From Oscheius onirici (taxonomy: Eukaryota > Nematoda > Chromadorea > Rhabditida > Rhabditidae): a DNA stretch of 64,000 nt. The notes below the pieces were generated by a model. That model searched no databases. It was given only the letters and a program-made list of their open reading frames with translations, and was not told where the DNA came from. The stretch spans positions 4,092,001 through 4,156,000 of the forward strand of contig OW051471.1 in the NCBI GenBank assembly GCA_932521025.1. The letters are read 5' to 3'. Positions 8,702 to 18,505 of this stretch are shown here, one piece after another (position 1 is the first letter of the stretch; each line of letters starts with the position of its first letter). The position numbers and the translations under genes were made by a program.

Positions 8702-10122
8702 ATGACGGCCGTTACAGAAGACTACGACGAATGTCTTACGATTGGAACACTAGAGGAGACACAAACATTTGATTCGGTAGGCTAATTTTCTAAGCTTATG
8801 ATAGACAATTTTTAGCTAACTTCGTCACCACTACAAGCTGGCAATATAACGAGCATCCCGAATGAGGTATCTTTACTCATTTATATGGCTCCAATCTCCA
8901 CTTCAGAAGTTTTTCCTTGCTAAAAATGATATGACGAAACCGCCTAAAATTATCAATCATTATCTCTTCGGAAATAAGATCGGCGAAGGCTCATTCGGAA
9001 AAGTTCGGGTACGACTATTGCCTTGTTCATATATAAAAGTTTTTAGGAGGTAGTCGAAGAAGGCTCATTGGTGAAGAGAGCAGTCAAAATAATCAACCAC
9101 TTTGCGCTGAGAAAGAATCCAAATGGACTAGCCAATATTTCCAAGGAAATCAGAGTCATGAGACGCATGGAACATTGTAACATCATTCGACTTACTGAGG
9201 TTTGTTCTTCAAGTTTTTCTTTAAAACTTTCTTCAGGCATTCACAATTGAGGCGAAATACAAGACATATATTGTGATGGAATACTGTGTTGGCTCGGTGG
9301 AACAGCTAATTAAAGCCACCTATACCAAGTATCTCACAGAAGCAGACGCCCACTTTCTCTTCACCCAGCTTGTTGAAGGGTATTTTTATTCTTAACCTTT
9401 CATAGACTTTTCCATTCATAGACTGGATTACCTTCATTCTTATTCGATCATTCACAACGATATCAAACCAGCCAATCTGCTTCTCACTGGAGATTTTGTG
9501 CTGAAGATTTGCGATTTCGGAGAATCCGAAGAGTTATCATTTTTGCAGGTACATGCTCATTTTTAGCATGCTAAAACAAGTTACAGGAAAACGACAATAT
9601 ATCGACGGATAGAGGAACTCCATATTTCAAGCCACCCGAAGTGATCAACGGTCATCACGAGTGGAGCGGCTCCAAAGTTGACATTTTCGCGGCAGGCGTC
9701 ACACTGTATTATATGGTTACAGGAAAACTGCCCTGGGATGCTCCTGCTCAGGTGTATTATTGGCTTTAGAAACCGCAACAGCTTGTTTAGAATGTGATAG
9801 CTATCTTCCACCAGATCTGTGAAGAAGATTATCAAGTGCCAACCGATTTGAAACTATCCGACAAATTCAAAGAGTTCGTTCTTCTTATTATGCCAAAAAT
9901 CTTCTTCTGCTCAGGTTTTTGTCCACTTTACTGATGAAGAATCCAGAAAAACGAGCCTCGATTGCCGAGATGAGAACCTTCGAGTGGTTCAAATCGGAAT
10001 TCAGCGACGTTAGTTGGCCTCTTCCTTTGAAGAGGAGTGGGTTATGGGTAATTTTCAGAGCCAATTTAGACCTTGTTCGGTCATATATTCCTTGCACTGT
10101 CAAAATGTCAATCTGCGGGTAA
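8702..10122 (+). CDS. par-4: LKB1/STK11-type serine/threonine kinase (PAR-4 homologue)
   Basis: Exons 8702-8776, 8816-8866, 8907-9008, 9047-9199, 9237-9379, 9422-9548, 9587-9751, 9791-9879 and about 9916-10002 encode an LKB1-like kinase. Visible elements are the Gly loop [10 protein letters not shown], catalytic Lys in [28 protein letters not shown] (LKB1: IPNGEANVKKEI), [14 protein letters not shown], catalytic loop [15 protein letters not shown], substrate-pocket [29 protein letters not shown] and a C-lobe ending [21 protein letters not shown]1 with STRAD and MO25 phosphorylates AMPK-family T-loops; PAR-4 acts in early embryonic polarity and energy stress. The exon 8/9 junction is one base out of phase with canonical sites (see finding). 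The C-terminus is uncertain: it may read through to a stop at 10122 or splice on toward 10466-10783. Confidence 0.85.
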
Positions 10123-10289
10123 TTGTTTTATCGAAATTTTGTGAGGAATCTGGCTACCACGTCCGTTTTTCGAAATAATCCCCTTTTCGCTGTTTTCAAG
10201 TCCCTATATGGTTTGGCACTCTGAAGCCGCAGGTAACAAGTTATGTCCTGTCGGGAAATTAGACAACAATAAAGTCTTGGAAAAGCTTG

Positions 10290-10362
10290 GAAAGTTGTAT
10301 TACTGTTGTAATGGTACGAAATGGGGTACGACGTCGTCAGACGAAGAAGTCGGCTGGTATAT
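10290..10362 (+). repeat. R2 dispersed repeat copy
   Basis: TTGTATTACTGTTGTAATGG followed by the GTACGAAATGGGGTACGAC and AAGTCGGCTGGT blocks matches the inverted copy at 885-950. It lies between the kinase exons and the coding-like exons at 10466-10783, so it may sit in an intron or between two genes. Confidence 0.65.
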
Positions 10363-10465
10363 ATTATATGGCCATTCCTACTTATAAATTCATTTCTCTC
10401 AATTCGATATGAGGCCAGCAGGGCGCTATTTCACAACACTTCATTGAAACCATTCAATTTCCAGG

Positions 10466-10783
10466 AATATGTGCGATTCAAAGTGACAAATTACGAAGAC
10501 TTCTACCCAAAAAGCACAATCAAGCAGATTCTCGAAAGATTATATGGAGAAGGTCCCATGAGGTTTGATAGTGAAGATTTAAACGAGTCGATTGGTTATC
10601 GCGGTATGCTCCAATTCTTTCAATTTTCCATATCAAAAACTTGCAGTGACGTTCTCTCAAAGCGATCCGGACGTCTCGCCAGTCAAACTTACCAACGCGA
10701 ACTTCACAACACCTCGTGCGAAATCTCAGATTCATCGACGTCCAAGTTTTTTCAAGTGGTTCCGATATAATCGTCGCGAATAG
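10466..10783 (+). CDS. Two coding-like exons, perhaps 3' exons of the PAR-4 gene
   Basis: After a TTTCCAG acceptor an exon (10466-10602) encodes RFKVTNYEDFYPKSTIKQIL and LNESIGYRG. A GTATGC donor and TTGCAG acceptor lead to a second exon (from 10648) whose frame runs TFSQSDPDVSPVKLTNANFT to a basic end (HRRPSFFKWFRYNRRE, stop at 10781-10783). Splice sites and composition look genuine. I do not recognise a domain; the basic tail could be the C-terminal extension of the kinase, or this may be a separate short gene. Confidence 0.4.
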
Positions 10784-11042
10784 CTTCCCCTTCCTTGTGA
10801 ATATAGCTTAATTTTCACGGGAATGCTCAATACTAAAATATAGCTGGCCCCCCGTATCTCTATTATCTCTAAATTATTATTTTTATCCAACAATATACTC
10901 TCCTTCCGATTGGATGGCATATTAATATTTATGCGTTTTGTATCCATACGGTCGAATCTATCAATAAATTTTTTCTCGACAATTCGCAACTTGTAAAGAT
11001 TTATGCTTTTTCGAAACAAGCGAACGCTTTAGTTTTTTTTCG

Positions 11043-12099
11043 ATGATGTTGTTTTGTCTTCACGTGATTTTTCTGCTCTCGTCGGCCATTTCTGCAGACG
11101 AGATTCTCGACACATGGACAGAAGGGAAGCAGGGACGTTTCGAGGTGGGAGACAAGCCAAAGGAGTCTGCTGGAGAGATCGATTTCGACTTGGAAGTGAG
11201 TTCAGATCAGTTTTCAACATTTTGCAAAGTTCCAGATCAAGTTGGAGGAAAGAGTAAAAATCACGACTTTGAAGAGTACGAGAGAGAAAAAGAGCACTAA
11301 AGGATCCATGACAAGAAGAGCGATTTTGACCACAAAACCAAGAACAACTGGTAGGTAGAAGAAACATGAGTTTTCAAAGAAAAACTTCTTCAGATACTAC
11401 TTCAAAAACGACACGAGAAAACGCAACAACATTCAAGTCAGTTGCAAGTTCCACAATGAGAGTCACGGCCAAACAGTCAGCTGTCACTTCTCGCACTGTT
11501 TCCATAATCAAGACTACAACGGGAAATACTACTGGTTGGTCCAATTTCTGGAAGTTTTAACTCGGTTTTTAGAAACTTCTAGCAGTACCCATCCGACGAC
11601 TAAAATTACCGAAACGACGTCTGCGGTAACCAATGAGACGACAAGAGCGACAACTGCCGGAGTTGTTGTGGCCATAGAGAGAGATACGCCTTCTGTTTCG
11701 GCGACTGAATCTTATACCCTCTCGACCAGCTCTGTGCCTTCGACTACTGCCTCCGAAACTTCTACGGCTCTCTCGACAACCATCATAACCTCAACGATGA
11801 GCTCTGTACTTTCAACGACTCTCTTCAAAGCAACAACCATCAATCTCTCAACTGCCTCTGCCACAACGACCAAATCAACGGCCGAGGTGAAGATGACAAC
11901 AGTCGACAGCAACGGTCAATTGGTAGAAGGCAGCTTGCCGCTCAATGGAACGACCCAAGACCCAAAGGAGGAAGAAGACAGCTTTCCCTGGTGGATTATC
12001 GTCATTGCTGTGATAGTGTTCGTCCTTCTTGTGGGTATGGCCGTTTTCATCTATGTCTGTCTGTCGAAAGAAGAGGAAGGAAAAAAAGACGGTCAATGA
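11043..12099 (+). CDS. Mucin-like single-pass membrane protein (paralogue of 60829-62727)
   Basis: Exons 11043-11195, 11236-11350, 11394-11534 and 11573-12099. The first exon has a signal peptide (MMLFCLHVIFLLSSAISA). The ectodomain is almost entirely Ser/Thr with scattered N-x-S/T sites, as in heavily O-glycosylated mucin stalks. A transmembrane helix follows (PWWIIVIAVIVFVLLVGMAV), then a charged cytoplasmic start. In the sequence as given the frame ends at 12099, shortly after the membrane, but a long basic/acidic tail continues in another frame to 12469. A TGTC tandem repeat at the break explains this (see finding). It may act in the glycocalyx or in adhesion; no known domain is seen. Confidence 0.75.
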
Positions 12100-12469
12100 G
12101 GAAACGAAGCCCGAACTGAGGAAACTGACGAAAAAGAAGCTGTCTCGTCGAAGTCCATACACGACGGTTATAGATGAAGAGGAAGAGACCAAGATGGCCA
12201 GTCTGCCAGATATTTATCTGATGACAGCTATTGAACCAAGACTGTCCATTTCTCAAAAGACACAGGCTCTTCAGAAGACTGTGGCTGAGACGAAGCCGGT
12301 TGAACCAAAGAAACAGCTGAACAGTTTGTCGACTGAGACTTTGAAAGAGCCGGAGAAGAGAGAGGAAAAGAAGATTCAACTGGTGGATTACGGTGGTGGA
12401 TGGAGAGAAGTTAGATCCGTGCCAAGCGACGACTTTTCCTTCGATGTGACCTCTACGGAGAAAGACTAA
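12055..12469 (+). pseudogene. Out-of-frame cytoplasmic tail of the mucin-like protein
   Basis: Immediately after the transmembrane segment a different frame is open for about 140 codons: CRKKRKEKKTVNEETKPELR, KLTKKKLSRRSPYTTVIDEE, then a Lys/Glu/Pro-rich region ending SVPSDDFSFDVTSTEKD. It resembles in style the Lys-rich tail of the second mucin-like gene (CKKLKAKESSSKTKKDASKK). It therefore looks like the true cytoplasmic domain, disconnected by a four-base repeat change or a sequencing error. Confidence 0.6.
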
Positions 12470-12570
12470 AACTGATCCTTTTTTCTGACATAAAGTGCTT
12501 CTCGTAAGTTTCTGTTGGAATGCTTCTTGAATGTTCTGTTCGGTAGAGAATTGGGTTCTGGTGCACCTTA

Positions 12571-12650
12571 GCCGGCCCATAGAATTTTAACCGGCCCAAA
12601 GTATTTTAACCGGTCCATTGCAGATTAACCGGCCCATCACAGATTTTTGT
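12571..12650 (+). repeat. Short tandem repeat, AACCGGCCCA-type units
   Basis: Four units of about 18-22 bp, each containing (T)TAACCGG(C/T)CCA separated by AT-rich spacers, lie 100 bp downstream of the mucin gene. They resemble the other CCGG-rich clusters in the window but are head-to-tail rather than inverted. Confidence 0.65.
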
Positions 12651-12714
12651 TTTCTACCCACGAAACTGTGTTTTAGTCTTTTTTTAACGATTTCGGGTCT
12701 CGGGCCGTCATGAA

Positions 12715-13093
12715 TTAGATCGAGTATCGTTCTGGGAGCAGACTTTGGGGCTCGTCGATGACGACGATGGCGGAAGTTGCATTCAGCTTCTCCGTGATGG
12801 CAATGATGTCTTTTTTCCCGACCCTCCTCTGAAAGTGGTAAAAACTAACAGTCATACCAGGATTCATTTACTGTTCCATTTGATGGTAACTCACAGGCAG
12901 GTTTGAAAGAGACCGGGGTCGTGGCTGCCGTCGTAGTAGTAACGGCGGTAGTAGACTCTTCGGGCTCAGAAGAGTTCACTTCTTCGGTCTCATCTTCTTC
13001 TTTCTCATAGTCTTCAGAGGTAACTTCACTGTCCCTCTCCGATGGACTATGTAATCCGCTGTGGCTGCGAGACTTAAACCAGACACTCTTCAA
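12715..13093 (-). CDS. Small acidic/Thr-rich protein, unrecognised; 5' end truncated or unknown
   Basis: An exon from about 13090 down to a GTATGA donor near 12864 encodes GLHSPSERDSEVTSEDYEKE, a Glu/Ser-rich run and a short Thr-rich stretch (TTAVTTTTAATTP). It joins through a TTTCAGAG acceptor near 12835 to a second exon reading RVGKKDIIAITEKLNATSAI and ending PQSLLPERYSI at 12715. No ATG lies in frame at the start, and upstream sequence is a transposon (13112 onward). The 5' exons are therefore missing, further away, or cut off by the insertion. Confidence 0.35.
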
Positions 13094-13111
13094 AATAGAA
13101 TTGTGAAACTA

Positions 13112-13388
13112 TTACGTGTGGAAGGAATAAACGCCCCCCTTCTAAAATTATCAATTTTCATTTTCTATGGCGGAGCTAGGTCGATTTCATCACTTTTTGA
13201 GATCCGCCCTGGCCGCATTGTCGGACCTATAACTTTTTTTGAGGAGAACATACCGAGATGTCCTATGGCGTATTAGATGCATCACATATGAGGCTATATC
13301 CCTGCACAATACCAGACCAAGCCATCGAACAGTTTTCTCAAACATTCGCTCCCCAACTTTTTTTTTTCACTTAGCCAAAAGCACCATG
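13112..13388. mobile_element. Truncated copy of element A
   Basis: Starts TTACGTGTGGAAGGAATAAA after a TA and follows 4528 onward with deletions (AGCTAGGTCGATTT, GAACATACCGAGATG, ACAGTTTTCTCAAACATTCG). It stops at GCACCATG, where a second element (13391-13591) begins. The distal half is missing. Confidence 0.8.
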
Positions 13389-13593
13389 TAAAGTCTGTTC
13401 AAAACAAAGAACGCAACAGTAACCCATAAATATTTCGCTTCGAGAACCACAAACCATTCAAGCGCGGCAATTCACCGCTAACATCAAGAAATCGGTTTGA
13501 ATTGTTGCAGTTTACCCTGAAAATCAGGGGTTTTTGGTTCTCGAAGCGAAATATTTAAGGATTACTGTTGCGTTTTTTTTTGAACAGACTTTA
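13389..13593. mobile_element. Palindromic MITE (element B), about 200 bp, TA-flanked
   Basis: Ends are AAGTCTGTTCAAAA and its complement TTGAACAGACTT, flanked by TA. Arms include AACGCAACAGTAACCC and AATATTTCGCTTCGAGAAC in both orientations. The same element lies at 35058-35255. It has no coding capacity and is typical of Tc1/mariner-mobilised MITEs. Confidence 0.85.
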
Positions 13594-13619
13594 ATTGGAG
13601 GAGATTTGTGAAGATCCGA

Positions 13620-14278
13620 TTGCATCGGGAGTTTAAACAGGTCTCGACAAATCAATTTGCAAGTGTATGGACTTTATTTTTGACTGGGGAGTTTCCAGAC
13701 AGTAGAGAATCAAGTGCGGGTTAGAAATACGGGAAAGCGTTCAAGGGGGGTTTCGACTATAACCTCAACTCAAAAGGGGCAATATCACAGTCGGAGAACA
13801 CAGATAGAGGAGAACATGAGCACATAGAAATAGGAACAGGGAGATCAGCAGGGAAGGACATGCACACGGAAATTACACGAAGTGATACAGGGAGGGCAGG
13901 AGGGAAACATTAGACGAAAGGGGACATCGTAAATGGTAGAGAAGGAAAAATCAGATGCCAACGGACAGGGATAGGAGAAGACCAAGAAGGACAAACACAT
14001 TACAGAATGCAGAGGGTGGACAGAGAGAATGTATCGAGAAATTAGAAACAAGGGAGGACAGGGGACACTAGAAAAAATTAGGCTTGGGAGGGAGTGGGTT
14101 CAAATAATTTCGGTATTCTTTGGAGGGTCAGGGAGAGTGCCTGGAGGAGAGTAACAAAGGAGGAATGAAAGGGAAACCGCAACTAGGGCTCCGTGACAGA
14201 GCGAAGTCATGAATTTCTACTTTAGCGTTTTTAACCTTGTTACATATAACAGCATTAACAACGGGATAGGAAAGTGAG
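13620..14278. repeat. R1 family copy between transposon and sams 3' end
   Basis: 13640-13790 matches 1320-1470 (inverted), 44770-44900 and 56440-56590. 14170-14230 carries the CTAGGGCTCCGTGACAGAGC module also at 16750 (complement), 19985, 52385 and 56265. The middle is low-complexity GGACAG/GAGAG sequence. No gene seen. Confidence 0.7.
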
Positions 14279-17200
14279 TTAGAGCATTGATTCGCCTTGA
14301 ATAATTTCTACGATTTCCGCATCTATCTTCAATGGCTTCGGCTGTTCCCAGGGGAAAATCGCATGTCCGAAGTGTCCGTTTTTGGCAGTCTCCTGATAGA
14401 TTGGCTGCTTGAGATTGAGCTCCCTAAAACAAAAAGTAAGAAACGTAAGGGATAGAAACAAACTTGATGATTCTTCCGGGACGAAGATCGAAATTACTCT
14501 TGACGATGTGCAAGAGTTGTTCCTGGGTGAGTTTGCTAGTTCCGAATGTGTCGATCATAATGGAAAGTGGCTCGGCAACAGCAATAGCGTAGGAGATCTG
14601 GACCAGACAGCGCTTGCAAAGACCGCCCTTGACGAGACTTTTGGCGACCCAACGTGCCGCATATGCAGCAGATCGGTCTACCTAAAAGACAAACAGTTCA
14701 GAGAAACGACACAAAATTTGCCTTTGTGGGATCCTTTCCCGAGAAGGCTCCTCCTCCATGAGCTCCCCATCCTCCGTAGGTATCGACGATGATTTTGCGT
14801 CCAGTTAGTCCAGCATCGCCTTGAGGTCCGCCAATGATGAACGATCCACAAGGATTAATGTGATAAATGGTATCGTCGTCCAGAAGATCTTTGGGAATGA
14901 CGGCCTTGATAACCTGAAGATCGCGGTTTATTAACAAAAGAATTTCATTAAAACGCACCAATTCTTTCAGGGTGACACGTAGCTCTTCAAGAGGGACATT
15001 CGGACCATGCTGGCAGGAAAGAACGACGGTGTGGACACGCTGAGGAATGCAAGCTCCGTTCTCCGTCACGTATTCGATGGTAACCTGAAAACTCGTTAGG
15101 CAACCGATACAGACCCATGTTCGCAGGCTTTTTGTCCGTGAACTCAAACAGTTTATCCAATGAATTCCGAGATTTTTTCGCCAGGTTTCATGCTTTGCTA
15201 TCACCAAACAAGAAGTTTGAAGTCTTTCAGACTTAATCATAGCTAGAATGAAAAAACTATTTCGTTTACGCTGAACAAAAGAAGGCTCTGGCCTGGGAGA
15301 GGGGATTCTAAAACAAAAAAAAACAAAAAAAAGAGAATTTTTGAAAAAAAAAAATAGGGGATCCTAAAATTGTCATTTTTTTTTGCTTTTTTTCTAGACG
15401 TATTGTTTTTAGCGTTTCTGACTCTAGGAATGACCCGAACAAATGTGGCAGGAGTTCACAATGAGAGAGTAGCTCTCTCCGCGAATGTCCCGCCCCCTCT
15501 CAACGCCGCAGCACATTTCTCGCTATCTGTCTTCGATTCTCGTGTCTCGTGCCACATATCTCTCTTCGATTGTCACAAAGAAAGAGTCTAATATGTTTAC
15601 AAGGTTCTTCCAGGGCTAAAGTTACCTACTATCCCCCATATATTCCTTGGTCTGAACCAATCAAAATCCGTTTCTGTATGGGAACTACCGAATGCAGAAG
15701 CAAAGTATTCGTCTCCTTATAGTGACTTGTCTAAACTTGTTACTACTAACACAGAGATGGAGAGACTTGGGAGCAATGTAAAGTGGATCATGGTTCGAGA
15801 GAGATTATTGCGAAGTGGAGGAAAATAATTGTTCAGCAGAGTAGTACTTGTTCAGTAGTATACAATCCCGACTACTGTCTAGCCATGATAAGTTCATAGA
15901 CTTGAGATTCTCAATAATCTCTCGCTTAATTATCTTGTCTACCTTCTCTGAACTGTGCCTGATACCTTCCGGACGACTGTCTACTGCTTACAGTATCGGT
16001 CAGGAGAAAGTCCCGTTCCTTTGCAAGAAGGACAGTTTACACTTCCTCCCATCAGTTCAGTGTAATCACAACTAACAGTCCTGGATCCACCGGGCTCTTG
16101 GGCCATATCAATACTACCTTCCTCTTCTCGAGTCTGGTGATTTCTGAAGGGTTTCCTGGCAAAGGAGCGGATCTTCTCCGCCGCCGTGTTAAGATAAGGA
16201 AAGGCAAAAAGGTACAAAAAAATAGAAAATAAATAGAATCCCTTATTTTTTTTAGAATCCCCACTGCAAGGCCAGAGCAAAAAAAAGCCGCAAATTTGAA
16301 CCAAAGGGAAACTTATTTTTCAGATTTTTTTGATTTGGCGGACAAAAAGCCCGCATGTTTTTTTGTGAACTATAAGTGAAAGAAAATACCTGAGACTTCG
16401 AGTCTGGTCTAATCCAGCCGAGTTCTCCATTGCGGCGCATTTCGTGAAGTTTGGCATTGATTCTATGGGACAGCTGTAGTGTTAACGGCATGGCTTCGTC
16501 CGTCTCGTCGGTTGCGTATCCGAACATCAGTCCTTGATCTCCTGCGCCGACTTCATCGTCCGTTTTCATCAAGTGTACGCCAGAGGCGATTTCAGTGCTT
16601 TGTTGCTCGAGAGCGACGAGCAGATTGCAGGTTCTATAGTCGAATCCTAAATACGGTTTATATATCCAGTGAACATCTTTTGAAGAACAAGGTTTGCAAC
16701 GCCCTTCCAGGGCTAATGCCTTGCCTTCGCTTTTATTTCGCTCTGTCATAGAGACTCAGCCCTAGTTCCCTTTCATTCTTCCCTTGTCACCCCTCCCCCC
16801 CTCTCCCTCCGAAGAAACTATCAGTCATAAGAACCCTTCACGCACTTGCTTTTCCTGTCGCGACAGGAAAAGCAAGTGCAAAATGTAGGACCCGAACGGA
16901 TCGGCTGGCCCGTTCCTAGCTTTAGTGAGTCTCAGTCCTACTGTCCCTTCCCTTCTTCCCTTGTCACTCTGTCCCAGTCACACAGTCCCAGTAGGAAGCT
17001 ACCAAAGTCGTTAGAACACTTCGCGCCATTGCTTTTCCTGTCGCGACTTGTTAAAAACTAATTTGCGCACAAAGCTCCCCTCCTTATCCTCAATTAGAGC
17101 TTCAGACCAGCCGCCAACGGCGACTTCATCGCCTTTATAGTCTGTTCAAGAAAAGATAACATTTTATGAATCAAATCGGATTTTTTCACCTGAGTAGCAA

Positions 17201-18294
17201 CGTTTTTATGCTGTTCAATTTTTTTTTCTTGAGCGGATTACTCTCAATCTCTTCTGATCCCTTCCCCAGTCAACCGATCCCTTCTGATTCCTTCCCCAGT
17301 CAACCGATCCCTTCTGATTCCTTCCCCAGTCAACCGATCTCTTATAATCCCTTACCCAGTCAACCGATTTCTCCTGATCCCTTCCCCAGTCAACCGATTT
17401 CTCCTGATCCCTTCCCCAGTCAACCGATCTCTTCTGATCCTTTTTCTAGTCAACCGATCTCGTCCGATGCCCTACGGGTTACCCTGACTCGATTTCCTAC
17501 TCAAAATAATTTGGCAAAAATGTTTCGCAAGGAGAGGAGTCGAACCCGGGTCGTCTGGGTGAAAGCGGCGACTCTTAACAATACACCAAAAGTTCGTGGC
17601 CTCGGACAAACAAACAAACATCCCCACAGAGTCAACGACAGACACCATTGCGCTTTAGATAGTAGAGATTGTTTTTATCTTGCACAGCGAGTGCAAATCT
17701 TCAAGAACAAGGATAGCACCGTCATTCCAGGGCTAAAGATTCCTCGTCTTCTCTCATCACTTTTTATCGGACTCTCAGTTCCAGTTTCTCCAGTGACCCA
17801 ATCTCTTCATAAAAATACCAAATTGCCAGAAGTACGCGTACATGCTTTTCCTGTCGCGACTTGTTAAAAACTAATTTGCGCACGAAGCTCCCCTCCTTAT
17901 CCCCAACAAAAGCTTCAGACACACACACAGACTTAGGTGCAATTTAAAATGGATATCAATAAACCTTTCTCTGATTGATCATATCCAATTTGCTTGATAA
18001 CTCCTCGGACGAGAGTTTGATAATCGACGACGGCTTTCGAAGTAATTTCACCGCAAAGAAGAATCATTCCCGTTTTGGTTACCGTCTCTGAATATAACAA
18101 ATTTTACGGAAAATTGAGACACATACCGCAGGCGACCTTTGCGTTGGGATCTTGGGCCAAGTGAGCATCGACGACTGCGTCGGAAATCTAGGAAGAAAAA
18201 CATATTAAGACATTACAATTCCAATCACCTGGTCACACATTTTGTCTGGGTGTCCTTCGGAGACGGATTCCGAAGAAAAGAGGAATCTTGACAT
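14279..18294 (-). CDS. sams-1: S-adenosylmethionine synthetase (methionine adenosyltransferase)
   Basis: Makes S-adenosylmethionine from methionine and ATP in the cytosol. Exons in order: ATG at 18294 with [15 protein letters not shown], then [40 protein letters not shown] (to about 17974), a 16.65-16.39 kb exon with [37 protein letters not shown] (about 15085-14961), [20 protein letters not shown] with [28 protein letters not shown] (14681-14464), and a final exon [19 protein letters not shown] to 14279. All family ATP/Mg/K-binding motifs are visible. Two introns are about 1.3 kb and filled with repeats; the rest are short. The intron before VDRSAAY uses a GC donor. The ATG follows TTTCAGG, suggesting a 5' UTR intron or trans-splicing. 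The number within the sams paralogue set cannot be decided. Confidence 0.93.
15245..16380. repeat. Repeat-filled intron of the SAM synthetase gene
   Basis: The about 1.3-kb intron (from 16389 down to 15086) contains A-rich tracts (15305-15380), an R1 terminal block at 15600-15640 (TTCCAGGGCTAAAG), an R1 GGGAGCAATGTAAAGTGG block at 15770-15790 and otherwise unassigned AT-rich sequence. No internal gene is evident. Confidence 0.6.
16842..16879. repeat. 38-bp perfect palindrome inside a sams intron
   Basis: GCACTTGCTTTTCCTGTCG is followed directly by its exact reverse complement. The half-site TTTTCCTGTCGCGACTTG is a module of the R1 family (17035, 17845, 51155; inverted at 52275). The palindrome therefore looks like a head-to-head junction of two R1 copies. 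Confidence 0.85.
17245..17475 (+). repeat. 30-bp minisatellite in a sams intron
   Basis: About seven to eight tandem units of the form CTTCTGATCCCTTCCCCAGT followed by CAACCGATCC. The period is exactly 30 bp, so one frame is open for 233 codons and encodes PIPSDPFPSQ-type decapeptides. Isolated units recur at 50462-50520 and 51500-51570, and inverted near 57340-57385. The ORF is antisense to the gene, lies inside an intron and lacks splice logic. Confidence 0.85.
17480..17660 (-). mobile_element. tRNA-Glu-derived SINE
   Basis: On the minus strand, TGGTGTATTG (A-box-like) is followed by AGTCGCC, an anticodon-arm block CTTTCACCCAGACG and GGGTTCGACTCC (B box). Nematode tRNA-Glu(UUC) has CTTTCACCCAGA and GGGTTCGATTCC in the same places, so the head derives from tRNA-Glu. 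The acceptor stem does not pair, so this is not a tRNA gene. Head flanks (GTTTGTCCGAGGCCACGAA) and a tail with AAATTATTTTGAGTAGGAAA recur at 26985-27075 and 51730-51835; heads alone recur at 20085-20170, 50340-50400, 51378-51440, 52470-52540 and 57060-57150. Confidence 0.75.
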
Positions 18295-18505
18295 CCTGAA
18301 ATCAAAGAAAAGACGTAAAATGATATTGAAGTCGTTGACGTCGATCATAAAAACCACAGGAAAAGCGGAAACAAATTTTAGGAAAACGTTGAGGTGTTGC
18401 GGTGGAACTGACCGATTAGGTACTGTATTTTTGCCAAGTTGTCCGCTAATTTGTCTCTGTTCAAAATCTCTCACTGTCTATTAGGGCACGGCGTTTCAAC
18501 AACAA

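Noticed and set aside
12047-12580. 177-codon minus-strand ORF opposite the mucin tail
   Set aside because: It overlaps the plus-strand transmembrane and tail coding region, shows no motif and has no splice structure.
15370-15591. Short plus-strand ORF beginning [17 protein letters not shown]
   Set aside because: Hydrophobic start arises from a T-rich tract; it lies inside a SAM synthetase intron and has no support.
17245-17475. CRISPR-like regular repeat
   Set aside because: Units are directly adjacent without unique spacers and the contig is eukaryotic.
17529-17600. Possible tRNA-Glu gene
   Set aside because: A- and B-box and anticodon arm are present, but the acceptor stem cannot pair and several copies share the same non-tRNA flanks; it is a SINE head.
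17166-17867. 233-codon plus-strand ORF with Pro/Ser decapeptide repeats (PIPSDPFPSQ type)
   Set aside because: It is produced by a 30-bp minisatellite inside a SAM synthetase intron, on the opposite strand, and continues into a SINE; isolated repeat units occur elsewhere without an ORF.
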